This document shows positions 16,130-24,486 of a DNA stretch of 64,000 bases, in pieces. The notes under the pieces are model-generated. The model saw only the letters and a list, made by a program, of their open reading frames with translations, did no database searches and had not been told where the DNA came from. Each line of letters begins with the position of its first letter. Position 1 is the stretch's first letter. This DNA is from Chryseobacterium joostei (GTDB lineage Bacteria; Bacteroidota; Bacteroidia; Flavobacteriales; Weeksellaceae). Made by a program: the position numbers and the translations under genes. The stretch is taken from NCBI RefSeq assembly GCF_003815775.1, contig NZ_CP033926.1, positions 4,216,001 to 4,280,000 on the forward strand, in the 5' to 3' direction.

Positions 16130-17065
16130 CTAAATAAATGAAACATTCACAGGGTTGTTCAGCTTCTCCTCTGTATAGATGATCAGTTCCTTGTTTCTTA
16201 CTTTAATTTTATTCCAATAATAGTTTCCTGCAAATCTGCTTTCAAGAATTTCTGCTTCCAGACCGGTTTCGGAGATTTTTATTTCTTTAGGATAATATGT
16301 AGGTTTTGAAAGTTCAAAATCTATGACTTCAGTTTCACTGAAAATATTGACTTCACCGAATAGTTTGGCGACATAGACGTTGTAGGGGTTTCGGTAGGTT
16401 TCTTCAGGGCTGTCGTTCTGAATTAATCTTCCATTTTGAAGAATAACAACCTGGTCCAGCCAAGGCATGATATCCTGAAGCTCATGAGTGGAAATGATAA
16501 GAGATATCTGATGTTGCTTTACATATCTGAAAAGTCTTTCCCTAAGTTCAATTTTTCTCGGGAAATCCAGATTACTAAATGGTTCATCTAAAATAAGAAG
16601 TTTGGGCAGTACAGAAAGTGCTCTGGCAATGGCAACTCTTTGTTGCTGACCGCCACTTAAGTATTTTGGAAGTACATCAGCAAACTCCTGAAGGCCTACC
16701 ACTTCCAGAAGTTCCATAACGGTTTCTCTTTTTTTTGCTAAATTAATGTTTGAAATAAATTTTCCTACATTTTCGGCAACGGTAGCATAGGGCATCAGGT
16801 CAAAATTCTGTGCTACAAATTTCATTTCAGCTTCACCCGGAACAAGATTTCCTTTGGGGCCCAAAAGCTTGTTTCCATCAAAAATTATTTCTCCACTTTC
16901 CCAGTCAAGAAGCCCGTAGATTAAACCGAGAAGTGTTGATTTTCCGCATCCGCTTTCTCCTGCCAGGGCAATAATTCTGCCGGCTTCAAACCTTAAATTA
17001 AGGTTTTGAAACAGGGGTTTTTCCTTGGAGTGAGAGAAAAATAAATTGTTTATTTCTAATAGCAT
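16130..17065 (-). CDS. Orphan ABC transporter ATP-binding protein
   Basis: 311 residues. Walker A is GESGCGKST (36-44), the signature is LSGGQQQRVAIARAL and Walker B is LLILDEPFSNLD, with the switch histidine in STHELQD. After about residue 230 comes a TOBE-like extension of the kind seen in FbpC/PotA/ModC importers. It should power an importer, but no permease or binding protein gene is adjacent, so its partner is elsewhere. The box TACATTTG ends only four bases before the ATG, so the message is probably leaderless. Confidence 0.88.
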   Translation of the reverse strand: MLLEINNLFFSHSKEKPLFQNLNLRFEAGRIIALAGESGCGKSTLLGLIYGLLDWESGEIIFDGNKLLGPKGNLVPGEAEMKFVAQNFDLMPYATVAENVGKFISNINLAKKRETVMELLEVVGLQEFADVLPKYLSGGQQQRVAIARALSVLPKLLILDEPFSNLDFPRKIELRERLFRYVKQHQISLIISTHELQDIMPWLDQVVILQNGRLIQNDSPEETYRNPYNVYVAKLFGEVNIFSETEVIDFELSKPTYYPKEIKISETGLEAEILESRFAGNYYWNKIKVRNKELIIYTEEKLNNPVNVSFI

Positions 17066-17069
17066 ATTA

Positions 17070-17077
17070 CAAATGTA
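17070..17077 (-). promoter_or_regulatory. -7 box giving a leaderless ABC ATPase message
   Basis: The minus strand reads TACATTTG, then TAAT, then the ATG at 17065. With the usual spacing the first transcribed base is at or next to the A of the start codon. Confidence 0.6.
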
Positions 17078-17140
17078 AGGTTTTTATGAAAACACAATTT
17101 TTTTTATTATATTAGCGGAAGTAATAAAAATAAATCAAAA

Positions 17141-17800
17141 ATGAGAAAAAAACTGTTTTCGTTAGCTATTCCTGCTTTATTTATTGCTGCTGTAATGGTT
17201 TCTTGTAAAAAAGATAAACCGCTTACCAGTGAAAGTAATGAGGTGACGACTACCAAGGATGGTAGCCAGTACACTTTGGATACACTAAACAGTAAGGTTG
17301 AATGGAAAGGATACAAAGTATTTAAATCTGAAAATACAAGCCATTTTGGAAATATTAAGTTCGAAAGTGGAGATGTTACGGTGAAGGATGGAAAACTTGA
17401 AAGCGGTAAATTTGTTGCTGATATGAACTCATTAACTTCTGTGGACTTAAAAGACAGTCCGGAAGATATGGGAAAATTAAACGGTCATCTTAAGAGTGGT
17501 GATTTCTTTGAAGTTGAAAAATTTCCAACAGCTTCTTTTGAAATCACAAAGGTTACTCCTACTACCGAAGGTGATTATAATACTCTTTTGGATGGTAACT
17601 TAACCATTAAAGGAATTACCAAGCCTGTTCAGTTTAAAGCGAATGTTTCTGTGAAAGATGGAGAAGTAAGCGTTGCTACTGAGCCTAAGGATGTAAAAAG
17701 AGAAGAGTTTGGCGTGAAGTTCCAGGCTCCTGCTGAAAACGGTGTGATTAAGGATGAGGTTACTCTTCAGATCAGCGTTAAAGCTTTAGAAAAGAAATAA
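17141..17800 (+). CDS. YceI family lipoprotein
   Basis: 219 residues. The signal peptide ends in the lipobox VMVSCKK, with the acylated cysteine at 22. After a short acidic linker, the YceI lipocalin-like beta-barrel starts near VEWKGYKVFKSENTSHFG (about 54-71) and shows the GDVTVKDGKLESGKF and GHLKSGDFFEVEKFP motifs. YceI proteins bind isoprenoid or amphiphilic molecules in a closed barrel in the periplasm. It is a single-gene unit ending in a hairpin. Confidence 0.9.
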   Translation: MRKKLFSLAIPALFIAAVMVSCKKDKPLTSESNEVTTTKDGSQYTLDTLNSKVEWKGYKVFKSENTSHFGNIKFESGDVTVKDGKLESGKFVADMNSLTSVDLKDSPEDMGKLNGHLKSGDFFEVEKFPTASFEITKVTPTTEGDYNTLLDGNLTIKGITKPVQFKANVSVKDGEVSVATEPKDVKREEFGVKFQAPAENGVIKDEVTLQISVKALEKK

Positions 17801-17832
17801 TTTTTTTATTTAAGTGAAATAAGTGATTGAAG

Positions 17833-17863
17833 TCTGCCTCCCGAAAAAGAGGCAGATTTTTTT
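17833..17863 (+). terminator. Terminator of yceI-like gene
   Basis: TCTGCCTC (17833-17840) pairs with GAGGCAGA (17849-17856), followed by TTTTTTT. Confidence 0.85.
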
Positions 17864-17894
17864 ATGACTCACTTATTATTAAACTTAAAAGTCG

Positions 17895-17902
17895 TATTTT
17901 TG
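17895..17902 (+). promoter_or_regulatory. -7 box of pheS
   Basis: TATTTTTG matches TAnnTTTG. The leader before the ATG at 17928 is about 20 bases; no attenuator or T-box is present. Confidence 0.6.
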
Positions 17903-17927
17903 CAAAACATTTTGAAAGGGTAAAATA

Positions 17928-18938
17928 ATGATAGAAAAGATAGAAGAACTACTGATCGAAGTAAACGGCTTCAATACTGCATCTAAAGAGGAAATCGAAA
18001 ATTTCCGAATCAAGTATAATGGTAAGAAAGGGGTTCTAAATGATTTTTACGAAACATTAAAAGAAGTTCCTAACGACCAGAAGAAAGAATTCGGGCAAAA
18101 GATTAACTCCTTGAAACAGGCTGTTGCCGGTAAATTAGAAGATTTGAAAAATGCTTCTGAATCTTCTATTGTTGTAGAAAAAGAAGATCTTACAAGACCT
18201 GCCTTTCCATTGGAATTGGGATCAAGACATCCAATCAACCTGGTTAAAAACAGAATTATTGAAATCTTCAAATCTATTGGCTTTGCAGTAGCAGATGGCC
18301 CTGAGATTGAAGATGACTGGCATAATTTTACGGCATTGAACCTTCCGGAATACCATCCGGCAAGAGATATGCAGGATACTTTCTTTATTGAACAGAACCC
18401 GGATATTCTTTTGAGAACGCACACTTCTTCCGTACAAACCCGTTATATGGAAGAAAATCAGCCTCCTATCAGAATTTTATCTCCGGGAAGAGTATTCAGA
18501 AATGAAGCAATCTCTTCACGTTCTCACTGTATTTTCCACCAAATAGAGGGATTATACATTGATGAAAATGTAAGTTTCGCAGACTTAAAGCAAACGATCC
18601 AGTTCTTTACCACTGAGCTTTTCGGAAAATCCAAGATCAGAATGAGACCATCCTATTTCCCGTTCACTGAGCCAAGTGCTGAGATTGATGTATACTGGGG
18701 ATTAAACTCTGAAACAGATTACAGAATTACTAAAGGTACAGGTTGGTTAGAAATCATGGGTTGTGGAATGGTAGACCCTGCTGTATTGAAAAATGTAAAT
18801 ATTGACTCTGAGAAATATTCAGGATATGCATTCGGAATGGGTATTGAAAGAATTACAATGCTTCTTTACCAAATGAGTGACATCAGAATGTTCTTTGAAA
18901 ATGATATCAGAACCTTGGAGCAATTCAAGTCTCTATAA
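17928..18938 (+). CDS. pheS: Phenylalanyl-tRNA synthetase alpha subunit
   Basis: 336 residues, the usual length. An N-terminal coiled-coil (about 1-90) that binds tRNA precedes the class II catalytic core: motif 1 around HPINLVKNRIIEIFKSIGF (about 100-118), motif 2 LRTHTSSVQTR...ILSPGRVFRNE (about 164-200) and motif 3 YAFGMGIERITMLLYQ (about 301-316). With PheT (not in the window) it charges tRNA-Phe in the cytoplasm. It is transcribed alone and ends in a strong palindromic terminator. Confidence 0.97.
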   Translation: MIEKIEELLIEVNGFNTASKEEIENFRIKYNGKKGVLNDFYETLKEVPNDQKKEFGQKINSLKQAVAGKLEDLKNASESSIVVEKEDLTRPAFPLELGSRHPINLVKNRIIEIFKSIGFAVADGPEIEDDWHNFTALNLPEYHPARDMQDTFFIEQNPDILLRTHTSSVQTRYMEENQPPIRILSPGRVFRNEAISSRSHCIFHQIEGLYIDENVSFADLKQTIQFFTTELFGKSKIRMRPSYFPFTEPSAEIDVYWGLNSETDYRITKGTGWLEIMGCGMVDPAVLKNVNIDSEKYSGYAFGMGIERITMLLYQMSDIRMFFENDIRTLEQFKSL

Positions 18939-18944
18939 AAAATC

Positions 18945-18976
18945 AAACCTCCGGAGCTCCGGAGGTTTTTGTTTTT
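18945..18976 (+). terminator. Terminator of pheS
   Basis: AAACCTCCGGAG/CTCCGGAGGTTT is a perfect 24-base palindrome followed by TT GTTTTT. Confidence 0.9.
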
Positions 18977-19046
18977 AATTACTGACCTAAGAAACAAAAC
19001 GTAATTAAAAACTGATCTTATTGAAAAATTTACACGTGTCTGTTTC

Positions 19047-19187
19047 TTATGTCCCTACTTCCATTTCGAATCCGTTAGGTACCTCAAATGAAGTATTGAC
19101 ACGCTGCAGCTCTTTGTCTGCCTCTATAATAAAGACAACTGGTGTTCCTAATATGTTACATTCCAAATAAAAAAATGTCTGTAAAAA
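19047..19187 (-). pseudogene. Possible C-terminal gene remnant
   Basis: A minus-strand frame of 46 codons with no start codon ends at TAA 19047. Its last part reads like protein (GTPVVFIIEADKEL, then a short acidic tail FEVPNGFEMEVGT), unlike the AT-rich noise of nearby spacers. It begins inside the DUF3108 terminator, so it cannot be a working extension of that gene. It may be the tail of a lost gene; chance is also possible at this length. Confidence 0.25.
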
Positions 19188-19198
19188 CTACAGACATT
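19164..19198 (-). terminator. Terminator of DUF3108 gene
   Basis: AATGTCTGTA (19174-19183) pairs with TACAGACATT (19189-19198); leftward it is followed by TTTTTTTATTT. Confidence 0.85.
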
Positions 19199-19226
19199 CA
19201 TCAACTAAAGAACTTAGTTATCTATT

Positions 19227-19997
19227 TTATTTAGTAAACTTTAAAGGATATTTTACATTTTTATAATCATCAATACTAGCCTTTAAAGAACCAACAGCCA
19301 GTTCTGCCTTTAAAAGCAAAGGAATATGATTGGCATCATTGGAAACCCACATAGTTACTCCTTCTTTTTCCTTAAATACTCGTCCGCTTTTGACAGACGG
19401 AATAATTTTTAAGCTACTGATGGTCCCGAACTTGGTTTTCAGATTTTCAGTTCCTGTTACCTTTAGCTGAAAAGGGAACATTTCATCGTCAATCCATACG
19501 TTCATATTGATAATGGTTCCTACTTTCAACTCTTCGGAGCTTTTGCTTCTCAGATAATAGAAACAGGAAAGCATATCCTGAACTCCTTTCACCGATTTTA
19601 TTACCTTAGAACCATTAGCAGGGGTCTTTTTATCCGTTAAAATCAACGTGTTATTATCATGATTAAAAGCTGTCTCAAGGTGCTGACGATAGCTTCCCTC
19701 GCGTACATTTCTTACATAGAAACTTGGTAATCCGGTTGCTGTATTGATGAAGCTTTCATATAGATCTTCTACTTTGAAGAAAGCCTTTACGGCACCTGTA
19801 GTTGCCCCTGTACCTTTTACATATAAGTGGGGTATCCCTTTGTAGGTAGTCTTTTTAGTGGTAAGGTTGGCGGTTCCGGCATTCAGGAAGCCGTAATGGA
19901 TCCTGAGAGAAATGGATTCGCCGTCTGCGATGTTATCAATCTGGGCAGAGCCTAAAAAGAATATAAGTACTGCAATAAGGGTTAAAATTTTCTTCAT
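19227..19997 (-). CDS. DUF3108 periplasmic protein
   Basis: 256 residues with a signal peptide (KKILTLIAVLIFFLGSAQ). The body matches the DUF3108 pattern: an N-terminal GESISLRIHYGFLNAGTAN (about 25-43), GTGATTGAVKAFFKVEDLYESF in the middle and a C-terminal KSGRVFKEKEGVTMWVSNDANHIPL (about 208-232). The family is a beta-rich periplasmic fold of unknown role. A TAAATTTG box at 20023-20030 gives a leader of about 20 bases. Confidence 0.88.
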   Translation of the reverse strand: MKKILTLIAVLIFFLGSAQIDNIADGESISLRIHYGFLNAGTANLTTKKTTYKGIPHLYVKGTGATTGAVKAFFKVEDLYESFINTATGLPSFYVRNVREGSYRQHLETAFNHDNNTLILTDKKTPANGSKVIKSVKGVQDMLSCFYYLRSKSSEELKVGTIINMNVWIDDEMFPFQLKVTGTENLKTKFGTISSLKIIPSVKSGRVFKEKEGVTMWVSNDANHIPLLLKAELAVGSLKASIDDYKNVKYPLKFTK

Positions 19998-20022
19998 AAT
20001 AAGACATTTACAAAAACATTGC

Positions 20023-20030
20023 CAAATTTA
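20023..20030 (-). promoter_or_regulatory. -7 box of DUF3108 gene
   Basis: The minus strand reads TAAATTTG, 25 bases before the ATG at 19997. Confidence 0.6.
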
Positions 20031-20108
20031 ATATCTTAAATGATAGATATTTGACAAATCTCAGGTTTTTATTTAGAATCAATTAAATATGCTTCGCATT
20101 AAAATTAG

Positions 20109-20116
20109 TAAATTTG
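20109..20116 (+). promoter_or_regulatory. -7 box of ferredoxin reductase operon
   Basis: TAAATTTG matches TAnnTTTG, with a leader of about 26 bases before the ATG at 20148. Confidence 0.6.
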
Positions 20117-20147
20117 CAGTTACATGTATAATTAAATTATCTAAATT

Positions 20148-21203
20148 ATGATAACCACTGATATATTGATCATAGGTGCAGGTCCTACAGGACTTTTTGC
20201 AGTTTTTGAAGCTGGTCTTTTAAAAATGAAGTGTCACATTATTGATGCACTTCCACAGCCGGGAGGGCAATTGGCTGAACTTTATCCTAAAAAGCCTATT
20301 TTCGATATTCCAGGGTATCCTTCGGTGAATGCTGGAGAATTGGTGGATAATTTGATGGAGCAGATCAAGCAGTTCCAACCTGGGTTTACTTTAGGGGAAA
20401 CCGCTGTTTCTTATACAAAGGTTGATGATGAGTGGTTTGAGGTGATTACAAACAAGGGAACGGTTCACAGGTGTAAGGCTATTGCTATTGCAGGAGGATT
20501 GGGTACTTTTGAACCTAGAAAACCTACTTTTGATAATGTAGCTGACTATGAAGAAAAAGGGCTGGAATATTTCGTTAAAGAACCTGAACATTTCAGAAAT
20601 AAAAGAGTTGTTATTGCCGGAGGTGGAGATTCTGCACTAGACTGGAGCGTTTTCCTTTCCAATGTGGCAAGTGAGGTAACTTTGATCCACAGAAGAAATG
20701 AGTTCAGAGGAGCTTTGGATTCTGTAGAGAAAGTTCAGGAGCTGAAAAACCAGGGGAAAATTAAATTAATTACTCCTGCAGAAGTTACCGGTATCAAAGG
20801 TGACGGAAAGGTAGAAGCAATTACTGTAGAAAGTGAAGGACAGGAAGCTTACGATATTGAAACAGATTATTTTATTCCTTTATTCGGATTAACACCAAAA
20901 TTGGGTGAGATCGGAAACTGGGGATTAAATATCGAGAAAAATGCAATCGTAGTAAACAATGCTCTTGATTATCAGACGAACATTGATGGTATTTACGCTA
21001 TCGGAGATATCAATACATATCCTGGAAAGCTGAAGTTGATTCTTTGTGGTTTCCACGAGGCTACCTTGATGTGTCAGAGTGTATACAACAGACTTAATCC
21101 GGGTAAAAAGTTCGTATTAAAATATACAACAGTAAGTGGAGTAGACGGGTTTGATGGAAGCCGTAAGGAAGCAGAGAAGGCTGTTGTGAAAAAAATTGAC
21201 TAA
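20148..21203 (+). CDS. Ferredoxin-NADP reductase, thioredoxin-reductase type
   Basis: 351 residues. The FAD-binding loop is GAGPTG (10-15), the pyridine-nucleotide loop is AGGGDSALDW (157-166), and HRRNEFRGAL (181-190) contains the arginines that favour NADPH. The C-terminal FAD motif is YAIGDINTYPGKLKL. The fold is that of thioredoxin reductase but the redox CxxC is absent, as in the dimeric FNRs of Bacillus and Chlorobium. A [2Fe-2S] ferredoxin follows after 12 bases, which supports ferredoxin or a similar protein as electron partner. Confidence 0.9.
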   Translation: MITTDILIIGAGPTGLFAVFEAGLLKMKCHIIDALPQPGGQLAELYPKKPIFDIPGYPSVNAGELVDNLMEQIKQFQPGFTLGETAVSYTKVDDEWFEVITNKGTVHRCKAIAIAGGLGTFEPRKPTFDNVADYEEKGLEYFVKEPEHFRNKRVVIAGGGDSALDWSVFLSNVASEVTLIHRRNEFRGALDSVEKVQELKNQGKIKLITPAEVTGIKGDGKVEAITVESEGQEAYDIETDYFIPLFGLTPKLGEIGNWGLNIEKNAIVVNNALDYQTNIDGIYAIGDINTYPGKLKLILCGFHEATLMCQSVYNRLNPGKKFVLKYTTVSGVDGFDGSRKEAEKAVVKKID

Positions 21204-21215
21204 TTTTGCAGAATT

Positions 21216-21545
21216 ATGTCAGACGTTAATATTAAAATCACCGATAGAGAAGGTGTAATTCACGATGTTGTAGCTCCTACGGATATGTCCATGAACCTAA
21301 TGGAGATCATCCGTTCTTATGAATTGGCTGAAGAGGGTACTATTGGTGTATGTGGAGGAATGGCGATGTGTGCTTCCTGCCAGGTATATGTAATTAATGA
21401 TCCAGGGCTAGAGCCAATGGGAGATGAAGAAGATGCTATGCTTGCAGAAGCTTTCCACGTGAAAGATAATAGCAGACTAGGATGCCAGTTACATATTGCC
21501 GATGCAATGGAAGGACTTGAAGTGGAAATTGCTCCTTATCCTTAG
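21216..21545 (+). CDS. [2Fe-2S] ferredoxin (adrenodoxin type)
   Basis: 109 residues. The cluster ligands follow the vertebrate/ISC-type pattern C-x5-C-x2-C...C: Cys46, Cys52, Cys55 and Cys90. The acidic stretch GDEEDAML (69-76) is the partner-docking helix, as in adrenodoxin. It lies 12 bases after the reductase gene and the two should form one electron-transfer chain from NADPH to an unknown acceptor (oxygenase or Fe-S assembly are possible). A terminator follows. Confidence 0.93.
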   Translation: MSDVNIKITDREGVIHDVVAPTDMSMNLMEIIRSYELAEEGTIGVCGGMAMCASCQVYVINDPGLEPMGDEEDAMLAEAFHVKDNSRLGCQLHIADAMEGLEVEIAPYP

Positions 21546-21569
21546 AAAATATTTTTTAATCTTAATAAG

Positions 21570-21605
21570 AAACCCGTTCGAATTTTTCGGACGGGTTTTG
21601 TTTTG
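21570..21605 (+). terminator. Terminator of reductase-ferredoxin operon
   Basis: AAACCCGT (21570-21577) pairs with ACGGGTTT (21591-21598), with further pairing toward the loop, followed by TGTTTTG. Confidence 0.8.
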
Positions 21606-21636
21606 TAGTTACTATTTATATTAAATAATATAGGTT

Positions 21637-22218
21637 TTAAACTTCTTCCTTAGAAATCCACTTTCCAACGGTAGGTGGCTCATAATTCCTCATCTTTTCT
21701 AATAAGTCGTCAATATTCTCACTGATCAGAAGCATGTCTCTATTCACTTGCTTTAAGAATCCTTTATCCACCATATTTTGAACCAGACTCATCAGATCAT
21801 TATAAAAACCATCAATGTTTAAAACCCCGATTGGTTTTTTGTGAAGACCAAGCTGTGCCCAGGTGATCATTTCAAAGAATTCCTCCAATGTTCCATAGCC
21901 GCCCGGAAGAACGATAACGCCATCGCATAGATCATTCATCTTGGTTTTTCTTTCGTGCATGGTTTCCACGAGAATAAGCTCGGTCAGGTTTTTATGGGCA
22001 ATTTCCTTTGATTGTAAAAAGTGGGGGAGCACTCCGGTTACTTTTCCGTTTTCACTTAAAGTTCCATCTGCTACGGCTCCCATGAGACCTACATCTGCAC
22101 CGCCATAAATAAGCTGTATGTTTTGTTTTGCTAAAGTTTGTCCTAATAAGAATGCCTGTTCTCTGTAGATTTCCTCTGCACCAAAGCTTGATCCGCAGAA
22201 TACTGTAATACTCTTCAT
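21637..22218 (-). CDS. LOG-family (TIGR00730) nucleotide hydrolase
   Basis: 193 residues. The Rossmann fold begins VFCGSSFG and continues YGGADVGLMGAVADG (about 39-53), and the family hallmark PGGYGTLEE is at about 105-113, preceded by MHERKTKMND. Plant and fungal LOG proteins release cytokinin bases from their 5'-monophosphates; bacterial members act as nucleotide 5'-monophosphate phosphoribohydrolases. The arginine and glutamate of the active site (R in MHERK, E in GTLEE) are present. It is a single-gene unit. Confidence 0.9.
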   Translation of the reverse strand: MKSITVFCGSSFGAEEIYREQAFLLGQTLAKQNIQLIYGGADVGLMGAVADGTLSENGKVTGVLPHFLQSKEIAHKNLTELILVETMHERKTKMNDLCDGVIVLPGGYGTLEEFFEMITWAQLGLHKKPIGVLNIDGFYNDLMSLVQNMVDKGFLKQVNRDMLLISENIDDLLEKMRNYEPPTVGKWISKEEV

Positions 22219-22331
22219 AATTTATATGTTTTTTTTAAGGCCAAAGAAGATAAGAAAATACATTTAGATTTTTTTAGATGTTATGTATTGTTAATCTATA
22301 AGGTCTTACTTGGTTTATTGGTTTAAATTAA

Positions 22332-22363
22332 AAATATCCAAAGTCATAAGACTTTGGATATTT
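22332..22363 (-). terminator. Terminator of pepD
   Basis: AAATATCCAAAGTC (22332-22345) pairs perfectly with GACTTTGGATATTT (22350-22363) around ATAA. Confidence 0.9.
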
Positions 22364-22383
22364 AATATAGTTATTTTAATGTT

Positions 22384-23826
22384 CTATTTCTGAGGAATAT
22401 TGGCTAAGATATCCTTTAGGAAACTCCAGAATTTCTGAGCAGACGGGATATTTGCTTTTTCGTCAGGAGAGTGTGCTCCTCTGATGGTTGGGCCAAAGCT
22501 TACCATTTCCATTTCAGGATAATTGGCTCCGATGATACCGCATTCAAGTCCTGCATGGCAAGCTACTACATGAGGTTTTTCATTAAACTTCTCTGTATAG
22601 ATTTTTTCCATAACCTGTACAATTTCAGAACCTGGTTTTGGTTTCCATCCTGGGTAAGAACCGCTGAATACTACATTCATTCCTGCTAATTCTGCTACAG
22701 ATTTTAATTGCTCTGCTGTAGAATATTTAGAAGAATCTACGGATGATCTTGTAAGGTTTAAGATTTTAAGCTCACCACCTTTTAGTTCAACTCTTGCCAC
22801 GTTGTTAGACGCTTCTACAAGGTTGGCTACATCCGGACTCATTCTGTAAACTCCGTTGTGAAGAGCTTTTAATGTGAGAATGATTTTATTAGAATCTGCT
22901 TCAGAAACAGCTTTATCAGATGATGTGGAGTTTTCAATATTAATTTGAAGTCCAGGTTCTACAGAAGCAAACTCTTCCAGAATTTCTTTTTTAAGAATGG
23001 TAGCCGCTTCAATAAATTCACCTGCATTTCTTACTGAAACAACAGCTACTCCTTCTCTAGGAATAGCATTTCTTAAACCTCCACCGTCTATAGAAACGAT
23101 TTCAAGATTTTGTTTTTCCAATCCAACGTAAAGAAGTCTTCCAAGGATGATATTTGAATTTCCGAAACCTTTGTGGATATCCATTCCGGAGTGTCCTCCT
23201 TGTAGGCCTTTTACTTCAATTCTTACAATTTGTCCTTTTGGAGCTTCTACAGCATAATTTTGAGTGATGGTAACATCTACACCTCCGGCACAGCCTATGT
23301 CGATTTCATCATCTTCTTCCGTATCCAGGTTTAATAGAATTTCTCCTGTAAGCTGTCCTGGTTTTAAACCTATAGCTCCGGTCATTCCTGTTTCTTCATC
23401 AATAGTGAATAAAGCCTCCAATGCAGGGTGTGGAATATCTGAACTTTCAAGGATAGACATAATAGTAGCTACTCCTAAACCGTTATCAGCTCCTAGAGTT
23501 GTTCCTTTTGCCTTTACCCAGTCGCCATCAATTTCCATCTTGATTCCTTCTGTTTCAAAATCGAAGTTAACGTCATTGTTTTTCTGGCAAACCATGTCTA
23601 AATGTGACTGAAGTACAATAGACTTACGGTTTTCCATTCCTGCAGTGGCAGGTTTTTTAATAATTACGTTTCCTACTTCATCTACAGTAGTTTCCAATCC
23701 TAGGTTCTCACCAAATCCCTTGATGAAAGCAATTACTTTTTCCTCTTTTTTTGATGGTCTTGGAACTGCATTTAATTTGGAGAAGTTTTTCCAGATTATC
23801 TGCGGTTCTATATTAGATAATTCCAT
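22384..23826 (-). CDS. pepD: Aminoacyl-histidine dipeptidase (M20 family)
   Basis: 480 residues, the length of PepD. Zinc-binding motifs of the M20 fold are visible: QSHLDMVCQ (about 68-76), GTTLGADNGLGVA (about 112-124) with the bridging Asp, FTIDEETGMTGA with the catalytic Glu-Glu, and the later CHAGLECG and GPTIRGAHSPDE. It hydrolyses Xaa-His and other dipeptides in the cytoplasm. A TAAATTTG box lies at 23843-23850. Confidence 0.94.
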   Translation of the reverse strand: MELSNIEPQIIWKNFSKLNAVPRPSKKEEKVIAFIKGFGENLGLETTVDEVGNVIIKKPATAGMENRKSIVLQSHLDMVCQKNNDVNFDFETEGIKMEIDGDWVKAKGTTLGADNGLGVATIMSILESSDIPHPALEALFTIDEETGMTGAIGLKPGQLTGEILLNLDTEEDDEIDIGCAGGVDVTITQNYAVEAPKGQIVRIEVKGLQGGHSGMDIHKGFGNSNIILGRLLYVGLEKQNLEIVSIDGGGLRNAIPREGVAVVSVRNAGEFIEAATILKKEILEEFASVEPGLQINIENSTSSDKAVSEADSNKIILTLKALHNGVYRMSPDVANLVEASNNVARVELKGGELKILNLTRSSVDSSKYSTAEQLKSVAELAGMNVVFSGSYPGWKPKPGSEIVQVMEKIYTEKFNEKPHVVACHAGLECGIIGANYPEMEMVSFGPTIRGAHSPDEKANIPSAQKFWSFLKDILANIPQK

Positions 23827-23842
23827 TGAAATTTATTTTTCT

Positions 23843-23850
23843 CAAATTTA
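23843..23850 (-). promoter_or_regulatory. -7 box of pepD
   Basis: The minus strand reads TAAATTTG, 16 bases before the ATG at 23826. The terminator for the next upstream gene begins only 13 bases away. Confidence 0.6.
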
Positions 23851-23862
23851 CGAAATAAAAAA

Positions 23863-23885
23863 TGCTTCTGTGAAATACAGAAGCA
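23863..23885 (-). terminator. Terminator of lipoprotein operon
   Basis: TGCTTCTGT (23863-23871) pairs with ACAGAAGCA (23877-23885); leftward it is followed by TTTTTTATTT. It is 91 bases past the stop at 23977. Confidence 0.75.
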
Positions 23886-23976
23886 CTTTTGTATGTGTTT
23901 GGAGGATAAAACGGCAAAATAACTCATCGGTTAATTCGTTTTTTTACCCCCTATGACTTTTTTATAATGTGACTTA

Positions 23977-24468
23977 TTAACATCCACATTCTCCGTAGAT
24001 CGGTGTTGTAATGACTGATCCGTCAGGTTTTTCAATGGTAAGAGTACCTTCAAATAGAAGAGCTTCTTCACCTTTGATCTTTTTCCCTTTTACAGAGATT
24101 TTGTAATCATTACTTTCTATTTCCTTGGTAAGCTCTTCATCCACTTCCATATCACTTGAGGAAATAAGATTCATAGCCAATCTTTTACCATCCAGTTTCA
24201 TGTAGGCTGTTTTACCAGCGTCATCGGCATAGATGTATTTTTCTGCTTCAAAATCAGCTTTGTTTCTTGCAAAATAGCATGAGCATTCCTTAATTTCTTC
24301 TGGAAATGAAATGTTTTCAATTAAGATTTTTCCTGATGAAATATTGGTGGCAGCAGAATCCTTAACGGTGTTTGTAGAATCTGCCGGAGTAGAACCGGAA
24401 ACTGTTTCCTTATCTTTTTTACAAGCTACCAATAGAAGTGCAGAAAAGAGAATGATTAGGTGTTTCAT
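23977..24468 (-). CDS. Lipoprotein of unknown function
   Basis: 163 residues. The signal peptide ends in the lipobox LLVACKK, with the acylated Cys at 16. A Ser/Thr-rich linker of about 25 residues follows, then a globular domain with FPEEIKECSCYFARN (about 56-70) and the C-terminal GECGC. The cysteine pairs could form disulfides or bind metal. No family is recognised. It lies 18 bases after the LURP-one gene and is probably co-transcribed. Confidence 0.7.
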   Translation of the reverse strand: MKHLIILFSALLLVACKKDKETVSGSTPADSTNTVKDSAATNISSGKILIENISFPEEIKECSCYFARNKADFEAEKYIYADDAGKTAYMKLDGKRLAMNLISSSDMEVDEELTKEIESNDYKISVKGKKIKGEEALLFEGTLTIEKPDGSVITTPIYGECGC

Positions 24469-24486
24469 GTGTTTGTGATTTTATTT

